Assembly: GCA_050290245.1 (NCBI GenBank) | Contig: JBNKHH010000013.1 | Coordinates: 36,724 to 100,723 of the forward strand | DNA length: 64,000 nt | Direction of reading: 5' to 3' | From: JBNKHH01 sp050290245 | GTDB taxonomy: Bacteria; Pseudomonadota; Alphaproteobacteria; Rhodobacterales; Rhodobacteraceae | Shown here: positions 8,610 through 16,867 of the stretch, piece after piece | Numbering within the stretch: the first letter of the stretch is position 1 | Layout: each line of letters starts with the position of its first letter | Notes under the pieces: model-generated | The model's input: only the letters and a program-made list of their open reading frames with translations | Database searches by the model: none | What the model was told of the DNA's origin: nothing | Made by a program: the position numbers and the translations under genes

Positions 8610-10106
8610 ATGCTTGAGAATCTTGCAATCGGTTTTTCCGCATTCGGCGATCCAATGGTGTGGTTCGCCCTCCTTTTCGGCGCTTTGGCCGGTTACCTGA
8701 TCGGGGCTATTCCCGGTCTTGGCCCAAGCCTCGGTGTCGCGCTGTTGATCCCGTTCACCTATGGGATGGACCCGGTGGTCTCCATCGTGGGCCTAGTCGC
8801 GCTCTATGCAGCTGCCGAGTATGGCGGTGCCATCACCGCGATCCTCATCAACTCTCCGGGCACCGCCGCCGCGGTTGCGACGTCCTGGGACGGATACCCG
8901 CTGACGCAACAGGGACGGACAGGCGAGGCGCTGACCGTTTCCATCCTGTCATCCGGCGCCGGCATTTTCATCTCCACCCTGTTTCTGATCCTGACCGCCG
9001 TGCCGCTGTCGGAGTTCGCGCTCCGCTTCGGCCCCGGCGAATACTTTGCCCTGGCCCTGGTCGGGCTGAGCCTCGTGGCTGGCTTGTCCGAAGGATCGCC
9101 GCTGAAAGGGACGGTTGCCATGGGCATCGGTCTCGCGCTGGCAACGATCGGACTGGACGTGCAGACCGGTGTGCCGCGTTTCACAATGGGCAATCCCGAG
9201 TTCTTCGAGGGCCTTCCCCTCGTGCCCGTTTTGTTGGGTCTCTACGCGCTGTCCGAAGTGTTGTTCATGATCGAGGATGGCCCGTCGGAGAAACTGAAGA
9301 GCGCGCCTATCGGTGGTTTGCTAGCTTTGCCAGTCAAAGTCATCTTGGGCCTCAAGACCGCAATCGTGCGCAGTTCGGTGCTGGGCTATGCGATCGGGGT
9401 CATTCCTGGGGCGGGCGCGTCTATCGCATCCTTTGTGTCTTATGCTGTGTCCAAGCGGCTCTCCAAGACGCCCGAGCAGTTCGGCAAAGGCTCGCTCGAA
9501 GGTGTGGCGTCCTCAGAGGCTGCGAACAATTCGGCTGTGGCCGGGGCGATGGCGCCGCTGCTGGCGCTTGGTATTCCGGGCTCGCCTACGACGGCGATCA
9601 TGATCGGTGCGCTGATGGTGCAGGGCATCCAGCCCGGGCCGCTTTTGTTCACCAAGTCGCCCGAGATTCCCTATACGGTCTTTGCCTCGCTCTGGGTTGG
9701 CGTGCCGGTGATGGTGCTGATCGGCCTGGCAGGGGCCAGGATCTGGGCCAAGGTCGCCAATATCCCGCGTCCGGCTATCGCCGCGATCGTGGCAGGCATC
9801 TGCTATGTCGGCGCCTATGCGTCGCATACCACGATGTTCCCGGTCCATGTGATGACGGCCTTCGGCGTTCTTGGATACATCCTGCGCAAGCTGGAGATTC
9901 CTCTGGCTCCGATCATCCTGGCGCTGGTTCTCGGTGAAATGATGGAGACCAACTTCCGCCGCGCACTGATCTCGAACAAGGGCGAATGGGACATCTTCTA
10001 TACCTCGCCGATGACGGTGGTCCTGATTTTGATCGCTATTCTCGCCTTTGCCTTGCCAGGCCTGTCCCAGCTGAGGGCACGTCGCGCCAAGGCCAGGGCT
10101 CTCTGA
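8610..10106 (+). CDS. tctA: Tripartite tricarboxylate transporter large permease TctA
   Basis: 498 residues, about 11-12 transmembrane segments, with the duplicated TctA signature: YLIGAIPGLGPSLGVALLIP near residue 30 and GYAIGVIPGAGASIASFVSY near 260, and the conserved EYGGAITAILINSPGTAAAV near 70. This is the channel-forming subunit of a TTT system for a carboxylate. ATG 8610 follows the TctB stop by ten bases; the earlier in-frame ATG inside tctB would encode a Ser/Arg-rich tail not found in the family. Substrate cannot be predicted; downstream enzymes suggest a dicarboxylate or substituted tricarboxylate. Confidence 0.95.
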   Translation: MLENLAIGFSAFGDPMVWFALLFGALAGYLIGAIPGLGPSLGVALLIPFTYGMDPVVSIVGLVALYAAAEYGGAITAILINSPGTAAAVATSWDGYPLTQQGRTGEALTVSILSSGAGIFISTLFLILTAVPLSEFALRFGPGEYFALALVGLSLVAGLSEGSPLKGTVAMGIGLALATIGLDVQTGVPRFTMGNPEFFEGLPLVPVLLGLYALSEVLFMIEDGPSEKLKSAPIGGLLALPVKVILGLKTAIVRSSVLGYAIGVIPGAGASIASFVSYAVSKRLSKTPEQFGKGSLEGVASSEAANNSAVAGAMAPLLALGIPGSPTTAIMIGALMVQGIQPGPLLFTKSPEIPYTVFASLWVGVPVMVLIGLAGARIWAKVANIPRPAIAAIVAGICYVGAYASHTTMFPVHVMTAFGVLGYILRKLEIPLAPIILALVLGEMMETNFRRALISNKGEWDIFYTSPMTVVLILIAILAFALPGLSQLRARRAKARAL

Positions 10107-10223
10107 CCAAAGTTTCGAGTCCCGGTTGACTGACAAACCCTCAGTTCACTTGGGCGGCGAAACATGGAAACTGAACTGGCGTGCAAGCGCCACGAACCTT
10201 GATGAATGCTATGGGAGGAAAAA

Positions 10224-11213
10224 ATGGCAATCATAGACCTCAAGAAGATGATGTTGGGCGTGACCTGCGCTGCTTCGGTGGCCCTGGGTCTGGCGCAGAG
10301 CGCGGCAGCGGACGACTGGGCACCGGAAGGTCCGGTGGAGTTCGTCCTGCACACCAAGCCCGGCGGCGGTGTGGACGTGTTCAGCCGCACGTTGGCCAAG
10401 GAGCTGGAGCCGATCATCGGCCAGTCGATCGTCGTGGTGAATGCGCCCGGCGGCGGCGGGGCCACGCAAATGGCCAAGCTTCGCGCGGCCAAGCCGGATG
10501 GACTGACGCTGGGTGTCAATACCGTAACCCACCTGACCGGAATGCAGACCAACCTGCGCGGCACCTTCTCGCCTGATGATTTCGAGTGGATCGCCCTGGC
10601 GCAGATCGACCCGATCCTGTTCTTCGTTGCCAAGGACTCTGAGCTGAATTCGATCACCGATCTGGTTGAGCTGGCAAAATCCAATGGCGGCGAAGTCAAC
10701 ATCGCCGGATTCGGACCGGTCGGATCGATGCAGAATATCGGCATGTCGATGCTGGAAAAATCTGCTGGCGTGAAGTTCAACTGGGTCGCCCACCAGTCGA
10801 CCCCGGACATCATCGCCGCTGTTCTGGGCGGGCACATGGATGTGGGCGTCGCCAACCTCGGCCCGGCGCTTGAGTTCTTCGAGGCCGACCGCCTGAAGGG
10901 GCTTGGCGTTCTCGGTGACAACCGCCTGTCGACGCTGCCCGATATGCAGACTTTTGGCGAGCAGGGCTATGACGTTGACACCAGCTGGCTGCAAATCCGT
11001 GGCGTTTTTGGTCCCAAGGACATGCCGTTGGAGCTGCAACAGCAGATCGCCGACGCCATCCACAAAGCCATGGCCAGCGACAGCTACCAGACCTATGCCC
11101 GCGCTGCCGGCGTTCAGGACAGCGACTATGGTCCTGAAGAATATTCGGCCTTCATCAAGCAGATGAGCAACGTGGCTGAAGAGCAGCTGAAGGCAGCCGG
11201 CATCATTCAGTGA
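10224..11213 (+). CDS. tctC: TctC/Bug-family periplasmic substrate-binding protein
   Basis: 329 residues with a Sec signal peptide (KKMMLGVTCAASVALGLA, cleavage near SAAA-DD at about residue 29). The mature protein has the Bug fold: VEFVLHTKPGGGVDVFSRTL (ligand-binding loop 1) and VNAPGGGGATQMAKLRAAKP (loop 2). Start ATG 10224 has GGGAGG seven bases upstream. It delivers a carboxylate to TctAB. Position third in the tctBAC order is a common alternative to tctCBA. A strong hairpin follows at 11226-11253, which could uncouple its high-level expression from the enzymes downstream. Confidence 0.94.
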   Translation: MAIIDLKKMMLGVTCAASVALGLAQSAAADDWAPEGPVEFVLHTKPGGGVDVFSRTLAKELEPIIGQSIVVVNAPGGGGATQMAKLRAAKPDGLTLGVNTVTHLTGMQTNLRGTFSPDDFEWIALAQIDPILFFVAKDSELNSITDLVELAKSNGGEVNIAGFGPVGSMQNIGMSMLEKSAGVKFNWVAHQSTPDIIAAVLGGHMDVGVANLGPALEFFEADRLKGLGVLGDNRLSTLPDMQTFGEQGYDVDTSWLQIRGVFGPKDMPLELQQQIADAIHKAMASDSYQTYARAAGVQDSDYGPEEYSAFIKQMSNVAEEQLKAAGIIQ

Positions 11214-11225
11214 TGTCTCGCCTCC

Positions 11226-11253
11226 GGTCTCTCCGCCATTCGGTGGAGAGACC
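11226..11253 (+). terminator. Intercistronic hairpin after tctC
   Basis: Perfect 9-bp stem, GGTCTCTCC (11226-11234) with GGAGAGACC (11245-11253), 10-nt loop, no T-run. It sits between tctC and the CoA-transferase, typical of partial terminators or mRNA-stabilising hairpins that raise the binding protein above the distal genes. Confidence 0.6.
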
Positions 11254-11295
11254 AACCCACCAAGATGGTTTCCCGCTTTCAGGAAGGTGTCCACC

Positions 11296-12525
11296 ATGAC
11301 TGGCGCATTTTCCGGCCTCAGGGTCATTGATACGACGCATGTCCTGGCCGGACCTTATGCAAGCTATCAGATGGCGTTGCTGGGCGCCGAGGTGATCAAG
11401 CTCGAAGCTCCCAAGGACCCGGATCAGGCGCGTTTCAACGGCACCGACCGAGACTTGGTACGCGAGGGGATGGGCACCGCATTCCTGGCACAGGGCGCTG
11501 GAAAGAAGGCGCTGGCACTCGACCTGAAATCTGAGGCGGGACGCGACGCCTTGCTGCGGCTGGCCAAGACCGCTGACGTTTTTGTCGAAAACTACCGCCC
11601 CGGTGCATTCACGGACCTTGGTCTGGGTTATGAAGACCTCGCCGTGATCAATCCACGGCTGATCTATTGTTCGGTCTCGGCCTTTGGCGCTACTGGACCC
11701 CGCCAGCATCAGACCGGCTATGACAACGTGATCCAGGCATTTTCCGGCATCATGGACATGACCGGGCATGGGGACGACCGTCCTTTGAAATGCGGCGCGC
11801 CTGTTGTCGACTATGCAACCGGACTCACAGCTGCCTTCGCAATTTCCGCCGCGCTCTATCAACGAGAGCGCACCGGCAAGGGCCAGAACATTGAGGTTTC
11901 GATGCTCGATGTCGCCCTGACCCTGATGACCGCGCCTGCTACCGACTTTCTCTGGACAGGTCGGCACCCCAAGGCGAAAGGCAACACCTACTCCTTCGCG
12001 ACGTTGGGCATGTATCACGCGGCCGATGGTCCGCTGATGATCGCCGCTTCAAACCTGCGGCAACAACGGCGCCTTTGGATCGGGCTGGGCCGGGAAGATT
12101 TGGTCAAATCGGATAATCTGTCCCGGATCGACGATTACAAAAACGAACATGCCGTACTTTCTTCCATCATCAAAACCATGCCCGCTGACTACTGGGAGAA
12201 GTTCTTCAACGAGCGGCGTGTTCCGGCATCCCGTATTCGCCGCCTCGAAGAGGCACTGAATGACCCGCAGGCCGAGGCCCGGGCACAGTTCTTGCGGCTC
12301 GCAGATCCAAGCGGCCGCCTGGAAGGGTTGCGGGTTCCCTCCGTCGCGTTCCGCATGTCGCAATCCGAAACGGGCGTGAGCTTCCCGCCTCAGCCGGTGG
12401 GAGCCCAGACTTCAGAGATCCTGCAGTCCGTCGGTTTCGGCGATGATGAAATCGAGGCGCTGTGCCTGGCCGGTCTTGCATTGCGGACCGCCGACACCAC
12501 GATCAGCGAAAAGGTTCACGGATGA
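11296..12525 (+). CDS. Class III CoA-transferase (CaiB/Frc family)
   Basis: 409 residues. The N-terminus FSGLRVIDTTHVLAGPYASY and LGAEVIKLEAPKDPD are the CoA-binding start of the family, and GQNIEVSMLDVALTLM contains the Asp that forms the acyl-CoA anhydride in formyl-CoA transferase. Moves CoA from a donor acyl-CoA to a free acid. Start ATG 11296 has AGGAAGG nine bases upstream. It overlaps the MmgE/PrpD gene by four bases (ATGA), so the two are translationally coupled. Strongly similar at the N-terminus to the second CoA-transferase at 24464, implying a paralogous pair. Donor and acceptor are not known. Confidence 0.92.
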   Translation: MTGAFSGLRVIDTTHVLAGPYASYQMALLGAEVIKLEAPKDPDQARFNGTDRDLVREGMGTAFLAQGAGKKALALDLKSEAGRDALLRLAKTADVFVENYRPGAFTDLGLGYEDLAVINPRLIYCSVSAFGATGPRQHQTGYDNVIQAFSGIMDMTGHGDDRPLKCGAPVVDYATGLTAAFAISAALYQRERTGKGQNIEVSMLDVALTLMTAPATDFLWTGRHPKAKGNTYSFATLGMYHAADGPLMIAASNLRQQRRLWIGLGREDLVKSDNLSRIDDYKNEHAVLSSIIKTMPADYWEKFFNERRVPASRIRRLEEALNDPQAEARAQFLRLADPSGRLEGLRVPSVAFRMSQSETGVSFPPQPVGAQTSEILQSVGFGDDEIEALCLAGLALRTADTTISEKVHG

Positions 12526-13874
12526 CGACCGCCGTCGGAAAATTGGCCGATCTTGCCGCCGGATGGCTGGATGCGTCGATAAGTGCCGATCTGCGCAACG
12601 CGGTGCATTGCGCGACGCTGGACTGGTTTGCCACGACCCTGCCAGGTACACTGCAAACCCCGGCCACGCTGTTGGCGGCAAGCGGTCTGGGCCGCAGCGG
12701 GGGCAATGCCTGGTGCTATACCAGTGAGCGGCGGATCGACCCGCGCAGCGCGGCCTTTATCAACGCAGCGGCCAGCCACACGGTGGAGTTCGACGACATT
12801 TTCCGCGACGGCGGATACCATCCGGGCTCGCCGACCTTCGCCGCCGGCCTGGCTGTGGCCCAGGACATCGGCGCGCCGCGGGAGGCTTTCGACCGCGCTA
12901 TCATCGGCGGCTACGAGGTCGGCTGTCGTATCGCGATGGCCCTGCAACCCAGCCACTATGTGAATTGGCATATCACGGGCACCGTGGGCACCTTTGGATC
13001 GGCCACTGCCGCCGCAATGCTGCTAGGCTGTGATCGCGGGGGGATCGCAAATGCCATCGCCATCGCGGCCAGCTTTGCCGGAGGGGTCCAGCAGAACCTG
13101 CAAGGTGCGAGCATGGTCAAGGCGATGCATCCCGGTCATGCTGCCGATGCAGGCATTCTTGCAGCCTATGCCGCCGCTGCCGGGGCGACCGGAGCCTTAG
13201 ACAGCCTGGATGGCCCCAAAGGGTATGCCGCCGCGACAAGCGACAGCACCGGCAACTGGGAGGCAGCCTTCGAGGGGGCCGGGGAGTGGACCCCGATCAC
13301 CCGCATGACGGTGAAGATCCACGGCTGCTGCGGCCATATCTTCCCCGCGCTTGACGCGTTGGAGGCCCTGCGCGCCGAACATGGCTTCGGCCCCGATGAC
13401 ATCGAGGCAATCCGCATTGAGGGCTATGGGCCAACCAAGGACATTTGCGATCGGCCCGATCCCCAGATCGCGCAGGAGGCGAGGTTCAGCGCGCAATATT
13501 GCCTTTCTGCACAGATGCTTTTGGGCGGCGTTCGTCTGGCCGCATTCACCCCCGAGGCGCTGGCTGATCCGGCGATCCGCGCATTGATGCCGCGTATCTC
13601 GGTCGAGCGGGCAGAGGATCTGGCCGCCGAGTATCCGCGCAAACGTATGGCCAGACTACATCTGCGGCTCAAGGACGGGCGCAGCCTGTCGCATTTTCAG
13701 CCGTCGCGGCGCGGCGACCCGGACAATCCGGTTTCCCTGGCCGATCTTCAGGCCAAATACGAAGAGCTGGTCGCACCGGTGCTGTCCGGGCCGGAATTGG
13801 AGCGCCTGCGCAAGGCAATTTTCGACGGCACCGATCTGCCCGATAACGTAACGAAGAAATGCGTTGAAACATAA
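12522..13874 (+). CDS. MmgE/PrpD family protein
   Basis: 450 residues, the standard size of the MmgE/PrpD fold (2-methylcitrate dehydratase, cis-aconitate decarboxylase, iminodisuccinate epimerase). Seen: AASHTVEFDDIFRDGGYHPG near residue 85-105 (the conserved HxxEFDD..H.GS active-site region), GYEVGCRIAMAL and VKIHGCCGHIFPALDALEAL. The C-terminal lid domain is complete. Coupled to the CoA-transferase by a 4-base overlap. In this operon it could dehydrate, decarboxylate or epimerise a carboxylated substrate before or after CoA activation. Which of these reactions applies cannot be decided from sequence alone. Confidence 0.9.
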   Translation: MTTAVGKLADLAAGWLDASISADLRNAVHCATLDWFATTLPGTLQTPATLLAASGLGRSGGNAWCYTSERRIDPRSAAFINAAASHTVEFDDIFRDGGYHPGSPTFAAGLAVAQDIGAPREAFDRAIIGGYEVGCRIAMALQPSHYVNWHITGTVGTFGSATAAAMLLGCDRGGIANAIAIAASFAGGVQQNLQGASMVKAMHPGHAADAGILAAYAAAAGATGALDSLDGPKGYAAATSDSTGNWEAAFEGAGEWTPITRMTVKIHGCCGHIFPALDALEALRAEHGFGPDDIEAIRIEGYGPTKDICDRPDPQIAQEARFSAQYCLSAQMLLGGVRLAAFTPEALADPAIRALMPRISVERAEDLAAEYPRKRMARLHLRLKDGRSLSHFQPSRRGDPDNPVSLADLQAKYEELVAPVLSGPELERLRKAIFDGTDLPDNVTKKCVET

Positions 13875-13918
13875 AAGAAATAGCAGTCTCGGCTGCACTT
13901 AGATGAGAAGGAAAAGCC

Positions 13919-14719
13919 ATGAACACAGCAGTTTCCCTGCCCGAGTTCATCACCGTTTCGCATAATGACGGGATCGCGACGATTACTCTGAATCGCCCGG
14001 AAAAACGCAATGCGATCAACGATCAGATGCGCGCCGAGCTGATTGCGGCCTTTGCCGAGGCGGACGCCGACAAGACGGTGCGCGCGATCATCTTGACCGG
14101 GGCGGGAAAGGGCTTCTGTTCGGGCGGCGATATTGCAGGCATGAGAGCGCGGCTCGATGCCCCTTCGGGCGAAGTCGCCTTCAACGGCTGGAAACGTCAA
14201 AAGAACACGCACCGCGGGGTTGCGGCGATCCATGGCGTAACCAAGCCCGTGATCGCGGCGGTGAATGGCGGGGCTTACGGGCTTGGGCTCGACATGGCGC
14301 TGGCCTGCGACTTCATCATCGCGGCCGAGGGCGTGAAGATGTCGATGAGCTTTATCAAGCGCGGCCTCGTTTCCGATGGCGGCGGCATGTATTTTCTGCC
14401 GCGCCGCGTCGGCCTGTCCAAGGCGAAGGAGCTGATCTTTTCCGCCAAGGTGGTGGAAACCGACGAGGCGCTGGCCATCGGAATGATCGACCGCGCCGCC
14501 GCGCCCGAGGCGCTGCTGGACGAAGCCCATGCCTGGGCCAAGGAGCTGACAATCGGTTCCGCCACCGCAATCGCCCTGACCAAGGAGATCATGGATAAGA
14601 CCTTTGAACGGTCGGATGAAGAGATCTTTTCCCTTGGCCGCGAAGCGCAGGCCGTTTGCTATACCACGGCCGAGCATCGCAAATCGGTCGAAGACTTTCT
14701 CAACAAGCTGTCGAAGTAA
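13919..14719 (+). CDS. Enoyl-CoA hydratase/isomerase family protein
   Basis: 266 residues, single crotonase domain. Motifs: ITLNRPEKRNAINDQM, the oxyanion-hole GAGKGFCSGGDIAGM and VNGGAYGLGLDMALACDFI. The position of the first catalytic Glu is SMSFIKRGLVSDGGGMYFLP, where crotonases usually have Glu (FxxxGLxPExG): here it is Val-Ser-Asp-Gly-Gly, so classical hydratase Glu144 is not present and the Asp may serve, as in isomerase- or hydrolase-type crotonases. ATG 13919 follows GAGAAGGAAAAGCC. Twelve bases precede the next gene, so it is in the same transcript. Confidence 0.9.
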   Translation: MNTAVSLPEFITVSHNDGIATITLNRPEKRNAINDQMRAELIAAFAEADADKTVRAIILTGAGKGFCSGGDIAGMRARLDAPSGEVAFNGWKRQKNTHRGVAAIHGVTKPVIAAVNGGAYGLGLDMALACDFIIAAEGVKMSMSFIKRGLVSDGGGMYFLPRRVGLSKAKELIFSAKVVETDEALAIGMIDRAAAPEALLDEAHAWAKELTIGSATAIALTKEIMDKTFERSDEEIFSLGREAQAVCYTTAEHRKSVEDFLNKLSK

Positions 14720-14730
14720 GGACTGACGAG

Positions 14731-16797
14731 ATGCCCAAGTTGCAAGCCATCCTTAATCCGGCCAGCATTGCTGTTGTCGGTGCGTCGAACGATCCGGCCA
14801 AGCTGACCGGAAGGCCGATTGCCTTTCTTCAAAAGCAAGGCTTTGCCGGACCGATCTATCCGATCAACCCGCGCTACGAAGAAATTGCTGGCCTGAAAAG
14901 CTATGCCGATATAGCCGACCTGCCCGAAGCGCCCGACCTGGGCCTTGTACTGGTTGGCGCGCATCGGGTGATCGACGCGGTGCGCGATCTGGCCGCGCGT
15001 GGTACAAAGGCGGCGGTCGTCCTGGCCTCCGGATTTGGCGAGGCGGGGGAAGAAGGCCGCAAGCGACAGGAGGCACTGCGCGAAGCGGCCGGCGAAATGC
15101 GCATCTTGGGACCGAATACGATCGGTCTGGTGAACCTGACCGACAGCATCCCGATGACTGCCTCGGGCGCGATGGAGGTCGATGATTTTCCTGCAGGGCG
15201 AATTGCGCTTTTGTCACAATCCGGTGGTATTCTCGGTTCGCTGCTGTCGCGGGCTGTGGCGCGTGGAATCGGCTTTTCCAAGCTGGTGGCCACCGGCAAC
15301 GAGGCCGATCTGGAAGTGTCGGACTTCCTTGAGGCGCTTGCCGAGGACGACGCGACGCAGGTGATCGCGCTATACCTCGAAACCATCCGCAACGTGGCCA
15401 AGTTCCGCGCGGCAGCAGCCAAGGCGGTTGCTGCGGGCAAATCCATCGTCGCCTACAAAGTTGGCCGTTCGGAATCTGGAGCGCGCTCGGCGGTGTCGCA
15501 TACCGGGGCATTGGCCGGGGCTGATGAGGTTTATGACGCGCTGTTCAAACAGCTTGGCATCATCCGCGCCCAGACGTTTGCCGACCTTCTGGATATTCCG
15601 GCCGCGCTTGCGCAGGGCCGCAAGATGAAGAGCAACCGCGTGGCCATCGTGACCTCGACGGGCGGGGCCGCGACTGTGGTGGCAGACAATGTGGGCCTAA
15701 GTGGACTGGAGATGCCTGCGCCCGACAAGGAGACTGCCGACAAGCTCATCGCGCTTGAACTGAAGGAGGCGGAGCTCGACCGCAACCCGATCGACGTGAC
15801 GCTGGCAGGGCTGCGCCCCGACCTGTTCCGTGCAATCCTGAAGATCCTGGTGGAGAGCCCCAGTTATGACGCGATTGTCGTGGTGGTCGGTTCCTCGTCG
15901 ATTGCCCAGCCTGATCTGGTTGCGCAGCCGGTACTTGAATCGCTTGCGCTGACGGACAAGCCGATCCTGGCCTATGTCAGCCCGGATGCGCCCAATATCG
16001 TTCGCACGCTGAACGGGCAGGGAATCCCGGCCTTCGCCGCGCCCGAAAGCTGCGCCTCGGCGCTGCAATCGCTCGCATCAAAGACCGGCGCATCGCAGGG
16101 CGGCGCGTCAAACGCGCGAGACGTCGATTGCAGCGATATCGCGCCTGGATCGCTGAACGAGGCCGAGGCCAAGAAGCTCTTTGCCCGGTTCGGCGTGTCC
16201 GTCACCCGTGAGGTCACGGCAGAGACCCCGGAAAAAGCAGCGGAAATGGCAAAGGATTTCGACGGCCCTGTCGTCATCAAAATCCTGTCGAATGAGATCC
16301 TCCACAAGTCTGAAGTTGGCGGCGTCGCTTTGAATATCGACCCGGCTGATGTGGGCGGCGAATGCGAAGCCATGCTGACCAGGGTGCGTGCGGCGACGGA
16401 TGCCCGGATAGACGGTTTCCTCGTCCAGGAGATGGTCAAGGGCGGAGTGGAGATGATCCTCGGCTTTAACCGCGACCCGCAGCTTGGCGCCTATGCCCTT
16501 CTGGGCGCTGGCGGCGTGACGACGGAACTTTACAAAGACGCAGCGATCCGGCTTTTGCCGCTGGACCGCAAGAGTGCGCGCGACATGATCGACGAGATCA
16601 AGGCGGGCGCCTTGCTCAAGGGGTTCCGAGGCAGCCCCAAGGCCGATATCGAGGCGTTGATCGACACGATGGTCGCTTTCTCGGCAATGGCGGAAACGCT
16701 GGATGGCCGCCTCAACGAAGCCGAGATTAATCCGGTCTTCGTGCTACCGGAAGGGCAGGGGACACGGGCTGGTGACAGCCTGATCGTTCTCGGCTGA
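14731..16797 (+). CDS. NDP-forming acyl-CoA synthetase (acetate-CoA ligase/ACD type)
   Basis: 688 residues, alpha-beta fused form. N-terminal CoA-binding domain begins LNPASIAVVGASNDPAKLTG; the ligase-CoA domain has LLSQSGGILGSLL and the segment VSHTGALAGADEVYDALF, holding the candidate phospho-His. The C-terminal third is an ATP-grasp domain (VVIKILSNEILHKSEVGGVA and GVEMILGFNRDPQLGAYALL). Reversibly couples acyl-CoA to NTP. Downstream of the CoA-transferase and hydratase it gives the operon a second means to activate or conserve energy from a CoA ester. ATG 14731 follows the hydratase stop by eleven bases. Confidence 0.92.
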   Translation: MPKLQAILNPASIAVVGASNDPAKLTGRPIAFLQKQGFAGPIYPINPRYEEIAGLKSYADIADLPEAPDLGLVLVGAHRVIDAVRDLAARGTKAAVVLASGFGEAGEEGRKRQEALREAAGEMRILGPNTIGLVNLTDSIPMTASGAMEVDDFPAGRIALLSQSGGILGSLLSRAVARGIGFSKLVATGNEADLEVSDFLEALAEDDATQVIALYLETIRNVAKFRAAAAKAVAAGKSIVAYKVGRSESGARSAVSHTGALAGADEVYDALFKQLGIIRAQTFADLLDIPAALAQGRKMKSNRVAIVTSTGGAATVVADNVGLSGLEMPAPDKETADKLIALELKEAELDRNPIDVTLAGLRPDLFRAILKILVESPSYDAIVVVVGSSSIAQPDLVAQPVLESLALTDKPILAYVSPDAPNIVRTLNGQGIPAFAAPESCASALQSLASKTGASQGGASNARDVDCSDIAPGSLNEAEAKKLFARFGVSVTREVTAETPEKAAEMAKDFDGPVVIKILSNEILHKSEVGGVALNIDPADVGGECEAMLTRVRAATDARIDGFLVQEMVKGGVEMILGFNRDPQLGAYALLGAGGVTTELYKDAAIRLLPLDRKSARDMIDEIKAGALLKGFRGSPKADIEALIDTMVAFSAMAETLDGRLNEAEINPVFVLPEGQGTRAGDSLIVLG

Positions 16798-16815
16798 CGC
16801 GTAACTCCCCGACTG

Positions 16816-16845
16816 TTCCGGCGGCGGCCTAGGCCGTCGCCGGAA
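16816..16845 (+). terminator. Long palindromic hairpin between acyl-CoA synthetase and thiolase
   Basis: Arms 16816-16829 and 16832-16845 are complementary at 13 of 14 positions around a central TA, so the hairpin stem is long and GC-rich with a tight loop. The right arm is followed by ACTTTCTG. Possible partial terminator; the thiolase still has its own ribosome binding site downstream. Confidence 0.55.
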
Positions 16846-16867
16846 ACTTTCTGCAAGGACCATGGAC

